The notes: generated by a model from the letters alone, not told the origin. A stretch of DNA of 64,000 bases from Heliopora coerulea (GCA_030142905.1 JASJOG010000024.1:2124001-2188000), one strand, 5' to 3'; positions 12,301-22,823 are shown, numbered from the stretch's first letter. Translations and numbers: made by a program.

Positions 12301-14426
12301 TCAGTAACAAGTGGAGAGAAACATAACATTATGTTAAAGTTACTATAAGAAGGTGGTGTCAGTTGATAGACCAATGCATGAAAAGAAATAATACAGATAT
12401 CAGAATAAACATAGCAAAGTAAAACCAATATTGGTCTTGAGTGATGGTTTATATTTTTTAATAAGTAAGCTTTCTCACAGTAAAAGTTCAATTACATTAG
12501 AGGTGGATTTTAAAGTCATTAAGAGATACATATACATGGTGTCTAGTGGTTTGGTGGTTGGAAATAGGGCTCATGGAAGGCAGATTAGTGTATCTTCTGC
12601 TCATAAGTACTGAAATTCCAACATGATCTGTAGCATGCGTGTGTAAATATCTACTGGTTCAACCAACATACAAAGCTCTACAGCTTTGATACTAAAAACT
12701 ATATACCACATGTGACCTCTGAGCAGGAAAGGAAGTGTGAGATGCCGAACAAGGGATGAGGTTTTGAATGAAGTGAATGAGATTGGGATAAGCTGAAGAA
12801 ACAAGCTTCTCTTAAATGAGTTCAGATATGAAGAATGTGTTGACCTGTAAAAAGCAAAACAAAATTAATAAATGATGCATTCAGGAAAGGTGACAATTCT
12901 TGCATGGAATCAAAACAATTTATCAAGAAATGAGCTTATGCAGCTGTCAAGTACAGTAGCTTCTTGAGGTAACCATTTTTCACAAAAATATTTTCAAGTT
13001 TAGAGATTTCTTAGCAAAAAATTTCATATAATGAAAAAATAATAAAACAGCAGTTGATTAATGAGAAAATTAGGCACTTTTCATACATCATAGGAAAAAA
13101 AAGAATGATTGAAAAATATCAGCAAATCAATAAAAGTGGGCTTAAGTGAAGTGGATTTACAAAAGCAACCATGTGAATGGCTAATGTCAACAATATCCTG
13201 AAAGATGAAGAGTTACTTCTTTCCATTCCACATGTATAATTTATATTAGAGTGTTTGGAATTAAGGCTTTTTAAAAATGGGATAACAGTATGTAGCTGCA
13301 TGGACAAAATCACAGAAAATCAGATGTCAACATAACATCAGTTATTAAAGGTTGACAATTACCTAACCACATAGATTCATAATGAGAAAAGAAGATATAT
13401 GCAAACAACAGACCTAGGCAGAAACCAATGGCAACTCCATCAATCTGTTCATAGAGGTTGCCAGCAAAAAGAAAGTGGTAATTTTTGACTCCAAAATTTA
13501 GTACAGAAAAACCATGGAACAGAACCAAAAGATCTTGACCAAACATGTAACAATTAAAAGCTTTAATTTACCAAAACTGTAGCCTTTGATGGGTAATAAA
13601 TAATGAAAAAATGTTAAGATATAAGTCACCGGTACATAAATTTCTGTCAGGTAACATTAGATGTAAAGGTTGGCTTTCTTATACATGTAGTAACAAAGAT
13701 CAGGCATGCCTCACCACAACGTTTATATCAGTGGCACTAATTACACAAAAGAATCAAATCTTGCTGAGGAAGCAGCGTCAAGTTGTTGTTTGCCCCATCA
13801 ATTACAATGATGTGTAAACATTCTAGAGTTGTTGTTAATATACAGTTGTACCCTTTGTTGATTTTATGTCCACTTGAAAAGTCAATGGTATAGCATAATA
13901 TGTATGAGTCCAGACAGAAGTTGATTTAAGTGATATCCTGCTATCCCACCATTAATATATTTTCTTTCAGGTTAGTGCATTCCATTGTTCCCATCAAACT
14001 CTGTGACTCATCAGCAGCCTGTTAGCAACTACGTTAATTTTCACCCATCTTGTTAACATTTGAATGTCCTACACATTCAGCAATGCTAAGTAGTTACTAG
14101 GGAATTCGTCTCCTTTATGCAATCACTACAAGCTTAAAACTAAAGTTGAACATCACGGATGGTTAAGGGATTTATACTAGTATTATTTTTTACATGAAAT
14201 ACATTAATAAATGTATGGTTATCGATAAACGCAACTGGAAATACATCACCTTAGCCTTCACATCTGTTACAAGAAAATGTTGGTGACCGAAAACAAGTTC
14301 TTCTAAGTCTCGACCCTTGCTGTCTTCTATTACTGATCGATGTTGACGGCTACGTTTAATGGACGAAACTTCTTTTTGATCATTTTCCGAAGAGTCTCGG
14401 TGTCTCTTGGCTTTTCGACGTAACAT
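246..14426 (-). CDS. UTP18: UTP18 gene, U3 snoRNP/SSU-processome WD40 protein, 5' eight exons (3' end off window)
   Basis: Coding exons, in order of transcription, are 14426-14250, 12084-11996, 11314-11219, 7873-7809, 6858-6719, 4956-4873, 1798-1627 and 346-246. Together they give 924 nt (308 codons), and every join preserves frame with GT-AG introns. The N-terminus is basic and then carries LEELVFG, a motif of UTP18 proteins. The middle has KAPAWIDEDD, YGVPAWA and LPRGVIDI segments in the order seen in human UTP18. The last exons encode WD40 strands (VQCLEFHPNSKILLTAGLNN; SFEVFYVSPDGKYLAF). UTP18 is known to act in the nucleolus in U3-dependent pre-rRNA cleavage for 18S maturation. The human protein has about 556 residues, so roughly 240 residues lie beyond the left edge. 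The frame is open upstream to an ATG at 14540; I prefer 14426 because the residues after it resemble the usual basic start. The introns hold a Penelope remnant and MITEs. Family assignment is from remembered family motifs. Confidence 0.9.
347..1626. other. UTP18 intron 7
   Basis: No recognisable gene. An open frame at 656-976 (+) has no family signature and is probably fortuitous. Confidence 0.5.
1627..1798 (-). CDS. UTP18: UTP18 exon 7 (WD40 repeat)
   Basis: 172 nt; acceptor CGCAG|GTTGAT, donor AGAG|GTACAG. It begins VDGKANASLQSIFVKGFPIH and continues to a YCYDMVSGSV strand, collinear with VDGKTNPKIQSIYLERFPIF and VYVYDMLAGK in human UTP18. Confidence 0.9.
1799..4872. other. UTP18 intron 6
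   Basis: Contains A-rich runs near 2315-2360, a tRNA-like unit at 2611-2677 and a GC-rich remnant near 3535-3610 that includes GGCCACGGCCCCCGTGGCC, similar in composition to the G-rich hAT-type MITEs elsewhere in the window. Otherwise nothing is recognisable. Confidence 0.5.
2611..2677 (+). repeat. tRNA-derived (SINE-like) unit
   Basis: An A-box-like TAGCTCAATGG and a B box GGTTCGATTCC lie at tRNA spacing. The acceptor strands pair only partly, so this looks like a tRNA-derived repeat head rather than a working tRNA gene. Confidence 0.5.
4873..4956 (-). CDS. UTP18: UTP18 exon 6 (WD40 repeat)
   Basis: 28 codons, phase 0 at both ends; acceptor GCTTTAG|GCAACT, donor TTTCAG|GTATGT. Encodes ATVQCLEFHPNSKILLTAGL, a WD40 strand pattern very like UTP18 VQFHPGAQIVMVAGLDNAVS. 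Confidence 0.9.
5225..5300 (+). repeat. tRNA-derived unit with duplicated head
   Basis: TAGCTTAATGA (A-box-like) and GGTTCGATTTC (B-box-like) at tRNA spacing. The motif GTTAATGTAGCTTAATG also occurs just upstream near 5200-5217, a short direct duplication of the head. Confidence 0.45.
5905..5983. repeat. Inverted repeat, 16-bp perfect arms
   Basis: CTAGCCGGTCTGTACG at 5905-5920 is exactly inverted at 5968-5983. A related GTCTGT hairpin occurs at 6298-6334. Probably MITE or SINE debris in UTP18 intron 5. Confidence 0.6.
6298..6334. repeat. Short hairpin related to the 5905 repeat
   Basis: ACAGACTGAGCG (6298-6309) pairs with CGCTCGGTCTGT (6323-6334), 11 of 12 positions. It shares the GGTCTGTACG core with the 5905-5983 repeat. 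Confidence 0.5.
6719..6858 (-). CDS. UTP18: UTP18 exon 5, with NAGNAG acceptor
   Basis: It encodes SDNDEEDSEILQQTGSVL...LPRGVIDI, matching the acidic tract plus LLQRTGNF...LPRGIL of UTP18. The acceptor reads TTTTTAGCAG|GTAGTG. Both AGs are usable in frame, giving starts at 6858 or 6855. The donor is TTAAAT|GTTAGT. Confidence 0.85.
7545..7640. repeat. Degenerate GTA/GTG-rich simple repeat
   Basis: A run of AGTAGT, GTGGTAGTG and GTGGTGG motifs in a UTP18 intron. Low-complexity sequence. Confidence 0.6.
7809..7873 (-). CDS. UTP18: UTP18 exon 4
   Basis: A 65-nt exon with acceptor TACAAG|ATTTAA and donor ACAG|GTTTGC. It encodes FKKLYGVPAWASIRGQ, equivalent to the GGVPAWAE segment of human UTP18. 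Confidence 0.85.
7874..11218. other. UTP18 intron 3
   Basis: About 3.3 kb without a gene. It contains the inverted-repeat element at 9257-10456 and a T-rich run near 9580-9597. The remainder is AT-rich and unassigned. Confidence 0.5.
9257..10456. mobile_element. Non-autonomous element bounded by inverted repeats
   Basis: TTTAGTAGAATAATTTATT (within 9257-9279) is inverted at 10434-10456, 22 of 23 positions matching. Inside this, a second pair CAGGTCTTTTCG (near 9296) and its inverse CGAAAAGCCTG (near 10345) brackets CpG-rich GCGCGTG sequence. No coding capacity is seen. The target duplication is unresolved. Confidence 0.5.
11219..11314 (-). CDS. UTP18: UTP18 exon 3
   Basis: The acceptor is GTGAAG|TGTTGAC and the donor GCCA|GTGAGT; 96 nt, phase 2 at both ends. 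It encodes NRLKKFRDGGED...LLKKRLES, the RFRK/LKKRL region. A nearer AG (ACAG|CTGA) would give an immediate stop, which supports this acceptor. Confidence 0.8.
11996..12084 (-). CDS. UTP18: UTP18 exon 2
   Basis: The acceptor is TTTATTAG|GGTGAT and the donor AG|GTACTA; the exon is 89 nt and ends in phase 2. It encodes an acidic segment ending APAWIDEDDSNL, matching the PVWVDEEDEDEE region of UTP18. Confidence 0.85.
12600..13546 (-). pseudogene. Penelope-like element remnant (RT and GIY-YIG pieces)
   Basis: At 13546-13310 the frame reads NLYEQIDGVAIGFCLGLLFA then IFFSHYESMWL, a decayed Penelope-type RT motif B region (usually DGVAMGSPLGP). At 13313-13119 FLKSLNSKHSNINYT and RSNSSSF match the next conserved RT block. 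Around 12720-12610 another frame gives VVYSF, CRALYVG, TSRYLHTHATDHVG, the GIY-YIG endonuclease core, with two in-frame stops. The order fits one minus-strand element broken by frameshifts inside UTP18 intron 1. It is fragmentary and not functional. Confidence 0.7.
14250..14426 (-). CDS. UTP18: UTP18 exon 1 (59 codons)
   Basis: It starts at the ATG at 14426 (MLRRKAKRHRD) and ends AAG|GTGATG at 14250, phase 0. It encodes the basic N-terminus and the LEELVFG motif. Confidence 0.85.
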
Positions 14427-14818
14427 AAAGATAAATTGAAGACCAATTAAAAGCCTTTTACTTGGTTTGTTCGAGCTTACTTCTTCTCGACAAGAAAAAT
14501 ATCCCCCCACATGTTCGAGATTTTGGTGTTTATGAAACAACGATCCGCTGAGTCGCTGCTAGCGGTATAGTTGAAAGATCGTGAGAGTACTTGGTGTATG
14601 AAAATTGAAAATTTTGTCCCTATCCCGCAATTTATATTTATAAGTAATACAGTGAAATGAGGTGTATTAGCGATTAAGCCTTCTGCTCGATGAGGGTCGT
14701 TTAGTAAAATTCCCGAGGAAATTTCACTAAACGACCCGAAACGAGCGGGAGGTTTAATAGCTAATGCACCGACATTTCATGGTGTTACTGTGTAATATCA
14801 TGTTTGCCAAAATTCAAC
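14427..14818. other. Upstream flank of UTP18
   Basis: Probable promoter/5' UTR side of UTP18. There is an imperfect inverted repeat, CGATTAAGCCTTCTGCTCG against CGAGCGGGAGGTTTAATAG, around 14660-14760. No clear core promoter element was identified. Confidence 0.35.
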
Positions 14819-15251
14819 TACACCTTTTGCTGTTCACTACCAGGCAATATACTGTCATTAACACCAACCTCTAACTCATTAACGCAAAAATACATTCATT
14901 TTATTCAGTCGACATTTACTAGCGTAGATACGCAACCATTTGTATCAAAGGTCATTCCATAACATCAACAGACGACCATTGATACTATTCTACTATACAT
15001 TAAGGATAATAAAATTTCAGTTAAGCAAGAGAAATATCTTGCCTAATTAAAATTTTATTATCCCTAATGCATAGTAGAATGGTGTTAATGGTCATCCGTT
15101 GGCGCTATAGAATTCCAGTGGTGGCAAATGTTTGCGTATCTACGTTAGTGAATGTAGATTGAATAAAATAGATACATTTTCGCGTTTATGATTTTGGCGA
15201 GGTTGGTGTTAATGACAGTATATTTTCTAGTAATAAACAGTAAAAGGTGTA
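14819..15251. mobile_element. Fold-back MITE (about 433 bp)
   Basis: The two halves are near-complete inverted copies of about 200 bp meeting near 15035. The ends are TACACCTTTT and AAAAGGTGTA. Internal landmarks such as TACATTCATTTTATTCA and GCGTAGATACGCAACC recur inverted in the right half. No coding capacity. Confidence 0.75.
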
Positions 15252-15314
15252 ATACTACCTCCAGTGACGTCAAACCGGATCCTATTAGGACTATTGAATT
15301 TTAATGAGGTAAAT

Positions 15315-15540
15315 TACACCTTTTGCTGTTCATTACCAGAAAATATACTTTCACTAACACCGACTTCAAACTCATTAACGCAAAAATACATTCATTTTAT
15401 TCAATGGACATTCATTAGCATAGATACGCAACCATTTGTATCAAAGGACATTCAAAAGTGCAAACAGAGTACCATTAACGCCATTCTGCTATACATTAGG
15501 GACAATGAAATTTCAATTACGCAAGAGAAATATCTTCAAA
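15315..15540 (+). repeat. Half copy of the 14819-15251 fold-back element
   Basis: Starts TACACCTTTTGCTGTT and follows the left arm of the neighbouring fold-back element in direct orientation. It stops where the LINE 3' tail begins. Confidence 0.7.
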
Positions 15541-18500
15541 TCAAATCAATCAAATAATTTTTATTCCACTTTCTTGCAGTTAAAATATAAACTGAATTAA
15601 CAAGGGATAATTACAATGTTGCTACTACTACTACTAATAATGTACAAATTCTAATAACAATCCAATATTGCTAACTAATAATGTTCGAATCTAATAACGA
15701 TCTAATCACACATCATATTTGGTGGTGAAGAAGTCCTGGCTTCTCTTAGTTCTTTTCAGTGGTTTGGTAGGCTGCGTAGCGCCTGGTCTTAAGTTGTACA
15801 GTATAATCTCCAACATAGGCAACTGCACCAGGAATGCCAATGGATGTTCTCTACTCTCCACCACCTCTGTCATAAACTTCCTACATAAACTGTCTCGTCT
15901 ATCCGATAGAGTGTTTTCATTAGTCAGCACCACGGCATGATCGTATGAGCAGTCCGGGTAAATGATCTTAAAAGCCCTTTTTTGAATTGATTCAATGCTA
16001 TTACAGAGGTACTCACGGATATTTTGCCAGACTTGGACGGCATATTCTAAGATAGACCTAACACTACTCCTATAGACATTCAATAAGTCTGATGTATTCA
16101 CACCTGCTCTTTTCAGTAGTCGTAAGGCATAAAGTCTCTTAGATGCCTTAATACCAAGGTAATCTATATGATGATTCCATTTGAGGTCTTCACTGATAAC
16201 CACTCCTAAGAGTTTATACGAGGATACACGCTCAATTACACAATTACCTACACATAACGATCTCATTACTATATTTGGATTTTTCATAAAATTCACCACC
16301 ATTTCTTTACATTTTTTAGGGTTAAGTTTCATACTATGATTAACACACTATTCATGAATATCCCTAACCGCTAGATCTAACAAACTGATTGAATTACGTG
16401 GGATTATCTCAAAGACCGTCGTATCGTCTACGTATTTAGTCCTAAGGCGCCAATCAACAAGGAGACTACTGATCATGATGGCAAATAGTGTAATACCAAG
16501 CTTGGTCCCTTGTGGTATTCCGCCATACGTGTGGCGCCAAGGGGACAGGGAGTTACCAACCCTCACTGCCTGGGTCCTATTAGTCAGGAAAGCTCTAATC
16601 CATACATATAATGTTTGATCCATTTGAAGAGAACTCAGTTCGTGTAGCAAGATGTTATGATCGATGATGTCAAATCCTTTTGAAAAATCTGCAAAAAATA
16701 TGCGAGCACTACAATTTCCAGAATCGAGAGCCTCGTATATAACGTGCAATAAATAAATCAATGCGTGGGTAGTCGAGTGGCCTTTCCGGGCATACTGCCG
16801 AGTGTCCATACTACGCTCGATTTGTTTCAGAAGTCGTCTATGAGTAAAGCCCTCCAAGACCTTAGCCAAACAGCTCGTTAGGGCTATAGGTCTGAGGTCA
16901 CTTTTAATGTCCACAGGTGGGGAAACTTTCGGGACTGGTGTCATAAGAGACTTTTTAACGTGTCCGGTATGAACCCCTCTCTAAGTGACTGATTGTATAT
17001 ATCCTTGATAATGGGAGCAAATTCAGGTGCAAACTTTTTGAGTAATCTATTGGAGATTCCTTCCGGCCCTACTGCTTTGTTAGTGGCCAATTTAGAAAGG
17101 TCAGAAAACACTTTTCTCTCTGAGCCCAGCAAGTCTCTGTGGATTGCATTTGGAAAGATCTTTACTGGAACTAAAGGCTTAAAGTGACTAGTAATGCTAA
17201 CAAGGAAGTCATTGATTTCAGAGGCAAGACCAGCAGTATCAAAAATTTCATCTTTCAGAAATTGATGGTACCATACTTGTTTCCTAGTTGTATCTTGGCC
17301 CATTAGCGACTTGATTTGTTGCCACCATTTCTTAGCATTGCATTGGGCTAGGTCACTGATTTTGGCGTTGTAGAAATCACGCTTTGCATTCTTGATTTCA
17401 TGCTGGACTCTGTTTCTCCAGAATTTATACGCGAGCGAATCCTTTCCGTGCTTAATAAATGCTGACTGCCGTTTTAAGATCAATAATTTAATGTTATTAG
17501 TGATCCATGCTCTGTCATTAAGGTGTTTTTTAGCAGTTTTCCAAGGGAAAAATGCATCCATTGCCCAATTCAACTCTCGTGTTAAGATCGCAAATTTTTG
17601 CTCACATGAGGGGGCAGAGAAAATTTCCGACCAATCTTTCGAAGTTATCCAGTGGCCAATATCCCTCCAGTTACTAGCTCTGCTCTGTCTAAATTTTACC
17701 TTCCGAAGGGACTCTTGTTTAGATGGTGGAGTGACAGTTGAGCAGGCCAGAACTGTGTAGTGATCAGATGACGCTAATTTAGGTAGCCTGCGTAGTTCAA
17801 AAAGCTGAGGTTTATTAGTGCAGAACCAATCTAAAATGCCGGTGTCCCGAAAAATCTAATTAACTGCTTAAGATTATTCGGGTTACAGATGGATTTAGGG
17901 TCTAGGCCAGTTGAGGTGGGATTAGAATCTCCATTTAATATCACCATAGCGTTAGGATGTTTCCTGAGAAAATGATCAATGTTAGACTGGATATGTTCAC
18001 GCAAAATGATGTTTTCCGGTTCACGGTTTACGGTTGAGTGGTATGTTACGCCAAGCGAAATACAAGTAACATTTCTCGGCAGCGCATAAGGTCTTAAGGT
18101 GACCCAAATGGATTCCACCTCGTTTTGCTCATAATCCGTTAATCTTTTACATGCGATCTTTTCTCTTGCATATACACAAACACCCCCGCCAGCCTGGTTT
18201 TGTCTATCGCGTCAAAATAACATATATCTTGGGATCGTTAATGCAGAATTTGGAATTAGCGGCGAAAGCCAGGATTCGGTAATGCATAGTACATCCGCAC
18301 TATTAGCTTCAGCGACACAGTGGAGCTCGTCCACCTTATTGCTTAGACATCTGATATTTGTTATTAACATTGTTGGAATCGCGTACGTTTTCTTGAACGA
18401 AACTCTTCGAAGGACGCTTCGATCAATAGATCTTCGACTGTTTAAAACATCAGCTATGGATTGACCAGGCGGAAAACGTAATCTCAAAAGGAATATCAAA

Positions 18501-18960
18501 GCCCAGCAAAATATCTTTACGAAAGCCATTTAAAGCCAAAGTAAATCTTTACGATTTACTTCTGTGTCGGACTCGATGGCTTTCGTAAAGATATTTTGCT
18601 GGGCTTTGATATTCCTTTCGAGATTATCTTCGACTGTGTTTAGCATAGTCACTGGAGCGCAAAGATACTCTTGTAAGGATTGGTTGATTTGTTTTAAATT
18701 GCCGTTCTTTCACTTTTTTACCCGCTCTTATTCCTCGTGTTAACTTCGCAATTCTAAGAGACTTCAAACAGATCTTCAATTCCAGTGGTATTGTTGAGGC
18801 GAAGGCTCTAATTGAGAGTAGCTGGTCTGAGGAATACACAATCCTTTCGCTCCTGTAATTTACATGACGGTTAAGATGGATAGCTTGATTTTGAGCTTGA
18901 GTACGTTTCGTAGATTGCAACGTTATTTCTCCTGGATTAGACTCATGAATACTGTGTTAA
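15541..18960 (-). mobile_element. Non-LTR retrotransposon (CR1/L2/jockey-like LINE), decayed
   Basis: A minus-strand ORF is broken into five frame-shifted pieces. Endonuclease: 18529-18212 (NIRCLSNKVDEL, ITESW) and 18118-17831 (VILNGDSNPTSTG). Linker/RT: 17573-16941 (GPEGISNRLLKK). RT: 16944-16348 (RPIALTSCLAKVLEG; FADFSKGFDIIDH; GIPQGTKLGITLF; KYVDDTT). C-terminus: 16332-15706 (LNPKKCKEMVVNFM, YAVQVW). An upstream segment at 18920-18624 (YRSERIVYSSDQLLSIRAFA) continues the ORF 5' of the endonuclease. The 3' end (plus 15541-15560) is a short ATTTG/GATTT tandem tail, usual for CR1/L2-type LINEs. The 5' limit near 18960 is approximate. Non-functional through frameshifts. Confidence 0.85.
18481..18624. 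repeat. 49-bp inverted repeat inside the LINE
   Basis: Positions 18481-18529 and 18576-18624 are inverted copies with 48 of 49 matches. The 46-nt spacer itself contains AAGTAAAT...ATTTACTT. The left arm encodes the start of the endonuclease piece. Confidence 0.9.
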
Positions 18961-19745
18961 TCATAGTATCAAAAACTGAGACTGAGCGCCAAGATGGCTG
19001 CCACGCTAGTTAAGCTCTTCATATTTTCTATGATTTTATTTAAGATACCATTCTATTCAACATTTACTTTTCCTAAAACCATCAACAATGGTCTCATTAA
19101 ACGATTATCTTCGTGAAATATTAAGCCATTATCTCCGTGAAATCTCGGCTCTAAACTCGGCAGTAAAAACTTCAGTGTTCCTATCATGTTTTATGGCAGT
19201 ATATTAACCTCTGCGCCTTGAATGATTACATTCAGCTCTTGGTTAAATCCAAGTTAACAAGGCATTAATTTTAATAAGACAACGAATTAATCGCGGACTC
19301 TAGTTGTGGAAACCTTTATAATGTTTATGTCTTAACGGCTACCGCGTCACTCTATCGACTTTGAAATATCATGGATTTAAATTTCGCGCACCGCTCTGTG
19401 ACAGCCGTTGCCTTTTGAATGTGTTCGCTACTGGCTTCGACTGAGGAAGTACACTAATGCAGGGCCAAGGCGGCGATATGTGGAATTAGACGCTAAAGAT
19501 AATGTTTACTGGAAATGTTATTAAACTTTAACTTATTTGGTTACTCCTGATTTGCTGCACTTTGCAAACCTTCACATAAATTTTTGCCATTTTTCATGAC
19601 GATAATACCATCACATATACATTTTGACGTCATTCACCAACTATGACGTCATACATGTTATGATGCCATCAAGCTACACTCAAACTTTTTGCTGGACCAC
19701 CCCTGCATACTCAACATTATAAACATTAAAAATTTGAGGCCAGTG
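18961..19745. other. Intergenic, no gene seen
   Basis: Unassigned AT-rich sequence between the LINE and the gypsy element. Confidence 0.5.
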
Positions 19746-19840
19746 TGTAATAGTGGACCCCATCAGTGAACACAACAACTCACTTTATTTACATCCGGTA
19801 GCTTATATGCATGTCATGGGCATAGTATGACGTAACTACA
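19746..19840 (-). repeat. 3' LTR of the gypsy element
   Basis: 95 bp, matching the 5' LTR with scattered substitutions. It is preceded on the element strand by the polypurine tract GGAAGGGA. Confidence 0.88.
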
Positions 19841-20516
19841 TCCCTTCCAACCTTAATTAGTTTTCTAATTATGAATTGTTCGTTTGATCTACATTACCAA
19901 AATAAATATGAATTGTTCGATAGTTCTTTTCTTTGTGTTTAACTTGTTAAAAATTACTGTACAACATTCATTCACTGCATAAAATAGTCAGGTGGCTTTT
20001 TATTTCTTTCCGGCGTTCCATCAGTTTCCTTTCTTTTTTCTCTATTCTCTTTTCCATTGCTGTTATTGTCTGCATTGTCTTCTCCTTTCCTCAAAAGTTT
20101 GTAATGAGAACTGTTGCGGGTTATTTTTTGATTGGGTCAGACGGCGGTAATCATGGACCCATTCTTTGCCAGAACCGTGTATTTCTCTTGCTTAAAAGGC
20201 GGTTGTAACTTTCCTTTAACTGAGTTTCGAAACAATACTGTGCCGCCAATATCGATATCGGCTGGCCTAGCGTGTTGTCATTTGTCTGCATATGTCTTGT
20301 TTTTCAACTTTGCCTGTTGGTTCTTTCCGTAAAGGCTTGAATTTGGAGAAGTTTGGGTTAATTCTGGAAGCATTGACCGGATTGATCGATTGAAGAGCAG
20401 GGTTGCTGAAGGGATCTGAATTACACTGTGTGGAGTACAACGGTAGTTTCTGAGGAATCAATACAATTGTTGTTTCCACGGAGTACCATCTGGTTGAGAA
20501 GACTGAAGTGATTTTT

Positions 20517-20920
20517 TCAGAGTTCTAATAAAACGTTTGACTTCTCCATTGGCTTGTGGCCAATGCGCCGGGCAAACATTTGAAATGCGGAACTGTTGAA
20601 CGGTGGACCGTTGTCAGATTTGGCTATTTCCGGAATACCATGTGTTGAGAATATTTGATCTAGACGATGGATGACCGCCGAATGGGAGAGTGATTTGAGG
20701 ACTTCTACTTCTGGACAACGACTGTAGTCATCAATTACCACGAATAGGTAGTCGCCAGAGGGGAGAGGACCACAAAAGTCCATGGAAACTTCTGCCATGG
20801 TCGACTTGGTGTTTCTGTTATGCAGAGGGGTTCGAGATTTTTCGTATTTGTTAGGATTTGATAAGTTGTGCAGTTAGTGATCTTTTCTTCTAACATTTTA
20901 TTTATGTTTGGAAACCACAT
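20517..20920 (-). pseudogene. Gypsy integrase fragment
   Basis: Two frames. 20920-20735 gives MWFPNINKMLEEKITNC, the zinc-binding end. 20798-20517 gives VSMDFCGPLPSGDYLFVVID and KSDNGPPFNSSAF, containing the first two Asp of the DDE core. It ends before the third acidic residue can be placed. Confidence 0.8.
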
Positions 20921-21434
20921 CTTTTCTCTAAATAGTTGCTTTGTCCGAGAGATTCCTTGGTGTCTTTCATGGGCGATATCAATTGTGCGGGGTTGAAGGA
21001 TTGCTGGGATGACAATGCGAGTTCCACGAAGGAGAGAAGCATCTTGGTTAACGGTTAACTCTTTCTGGATTCTTTTGAATGATTGGACTATCTTTTGACT
21101 GACTGGTGGTAGTGTCTTAGTCTAGTGCCAGTTTCTTGTTTGGACAGTTTGTATGACTGCTTGCAGGTTGAGATCACTCTTTGTTGCTTCCTTGATTTCT
21201 TTCATAGTCATTGCTTTTGGAGTTGAATGGAAAGAGAAGAAGTTCACATATTCTTTTGCTTGTTTGACGGTACTCGGTTGGTCGCTTAATGTTGAATTTG
21301 GATATCTTGAAATGTAATCAGCTGGGTTCTGAGCACCTGGACGTTATTCGACCTGGAATTTGTAAGGTTGTAGCTTCAAGGACCATCTCTCAATTCTGGC
21401 TGGTTGTTTACTGCTGGGGTCATTGAACAAGCAC

Positions 21435-22446
21435 TCAAGCGGAGAGATAGAGATGGAATTTGGTACATGCCCAAACAACGGCTAGGGCCTCTCTTTCAAT
21501 TTGAGAATATCTTGTTTCAACAGGAGTAAGTGCTTTGCTTGCATAGCTAACAACTCGAGATGGTTTGTCTTGATCATGTGGGGTTTGAATGAGGATCGCC
21601 CCAAGGCCAAACTGGGCTTGCATCAATTTCGCTGTCATAATAGGCCATCGTGGTTTCACTGGTCAGTTTCTTTTTCATAGCATCTAGTACTTGTTGCTCT
21701 GTGGTCAACGAATTCCATTTGGAGTTATTCTTAGTTAATTGGCGTAGGGGTTGTGCGAGGGTAGCAATATTAGGGATAAATCTAGCGCAGAAATTTACCA
21801 TTCCGAGTAAGCTTCGAACTTCTGTGGGGTTTGATGGTGGCTTTGCTTTCTTAATAGCTTCAACTTTACGAGGATCTGGAGAGATGCCTTCAGCTGAAAA
21901 TTTATACCCGAAATACTCGATGCTAATTTTGTTGAACTCACATTTGGCTTTGTTAAGTGTAAGGTTGCAGTCTTTCAGACGTTGCAGTGTTGCGTTAAGA
22001 TTGCTATCATTTTCTTCTTGACTTTTACCGTGCACCAAAATATCGTCACTGATGTTTATTGTTCCAGGGATGCCTTCCAAGGTTTCTCTGATTACATTTT
22101 GAAGTATCTCGGCAGCTGACGTTACTCCGAAATTTAGGCGTTCGTAACGACGAAGTCCTAGGTGGGTGCTAAATGTGGTAATGTAACGAGATTTTACAGC
22201 GAGTTCTATTTGGCGGTACCCTTGATTTAGATCCAATTTCGAAAATACGCACGCTTTATTGAGGTCGGTTGTTATCTCGTCATTGGTTGGGGTGATATGG
22301 CGTTCACGCTTTATGGCTTTGTTGGAGTGCCTCATATCAACGCATGTGCGAATGTCGTCGGGATTCTTGGGCTTTGGAACAATTACAAGTGGTGATACCC
22401 ATGGCATTGGACCGGTGACCTTTTCGATGATGTCTTCTTTTACCAA
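21435..22446 (-). pseudogene. Gypsy reverse transcriptase and RNase H
   Basis: The RT piece (22446-21574) has WVSPLVIVPK, IRTCVDMR, SKLDLNQGYRQIEL and SDDILVHG (motif C, usually YADD/FSDD), then GYKFSAEGI and LLGMVNFCARFIP in the thumb/connection. The RNase H piece (21659-21435) is in another frame: LGAILIQTPHD, VSYASKALTPVE and YSQIEREALAVVWA. The frame change at about 21574-21659 breaks the polyprotein. Confidence 0.85.
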
Positions 22447-22506
22447 GGCTTCGAGCTTCTTTTCAACCAGTTTGGGTACATGAAATTGTATTCGACGGTG
22501 TGGCGG

Positions 22507-22823
22507 TCAGCGGCGTAGGAAGATGTTTTTTTGTAGGGGGGCACTGAAATTAATAGACTACTGGGGGATCAGGGTTGCGAGCGCCGAAGGCGCGAGGCGT
22601 TTCAGCTAGGGGGTCCGGGGCCATGCTCCTCCGGAATATTTTGAAATTCTAGAGTCATTTTGGGAGAGATTTTTGACAATTTTAAGGGTTAGAAAATGTT
22701 ATTCAAAATGTTATTGAATTAAGTGATAACCTATAACCTGATAACCTAGTGATAACCTTGTCTGGTCACCGAATTATTAGAGGGGTGCCAGCCTCCCGCG
22801 CCCCCTGGTTTCTACGCCTATGG
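22507..22823. mobile_element. MITE nested in the gypsy pol
   Basis: About 317 bp with GGCGTAGGAAG at the left and the inverse TTCTACGCC at the right. The interior is G-rich (GGGGGTCCGGGGCCATGCTC). Removing it rejoins the gypsy frame as VALPPHRRIQFHVP, a normal pre-RT sequence. It belongs to the same style of G-rich MITE as 25165-26019 and 35495-35785. Confidence 0.75.
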
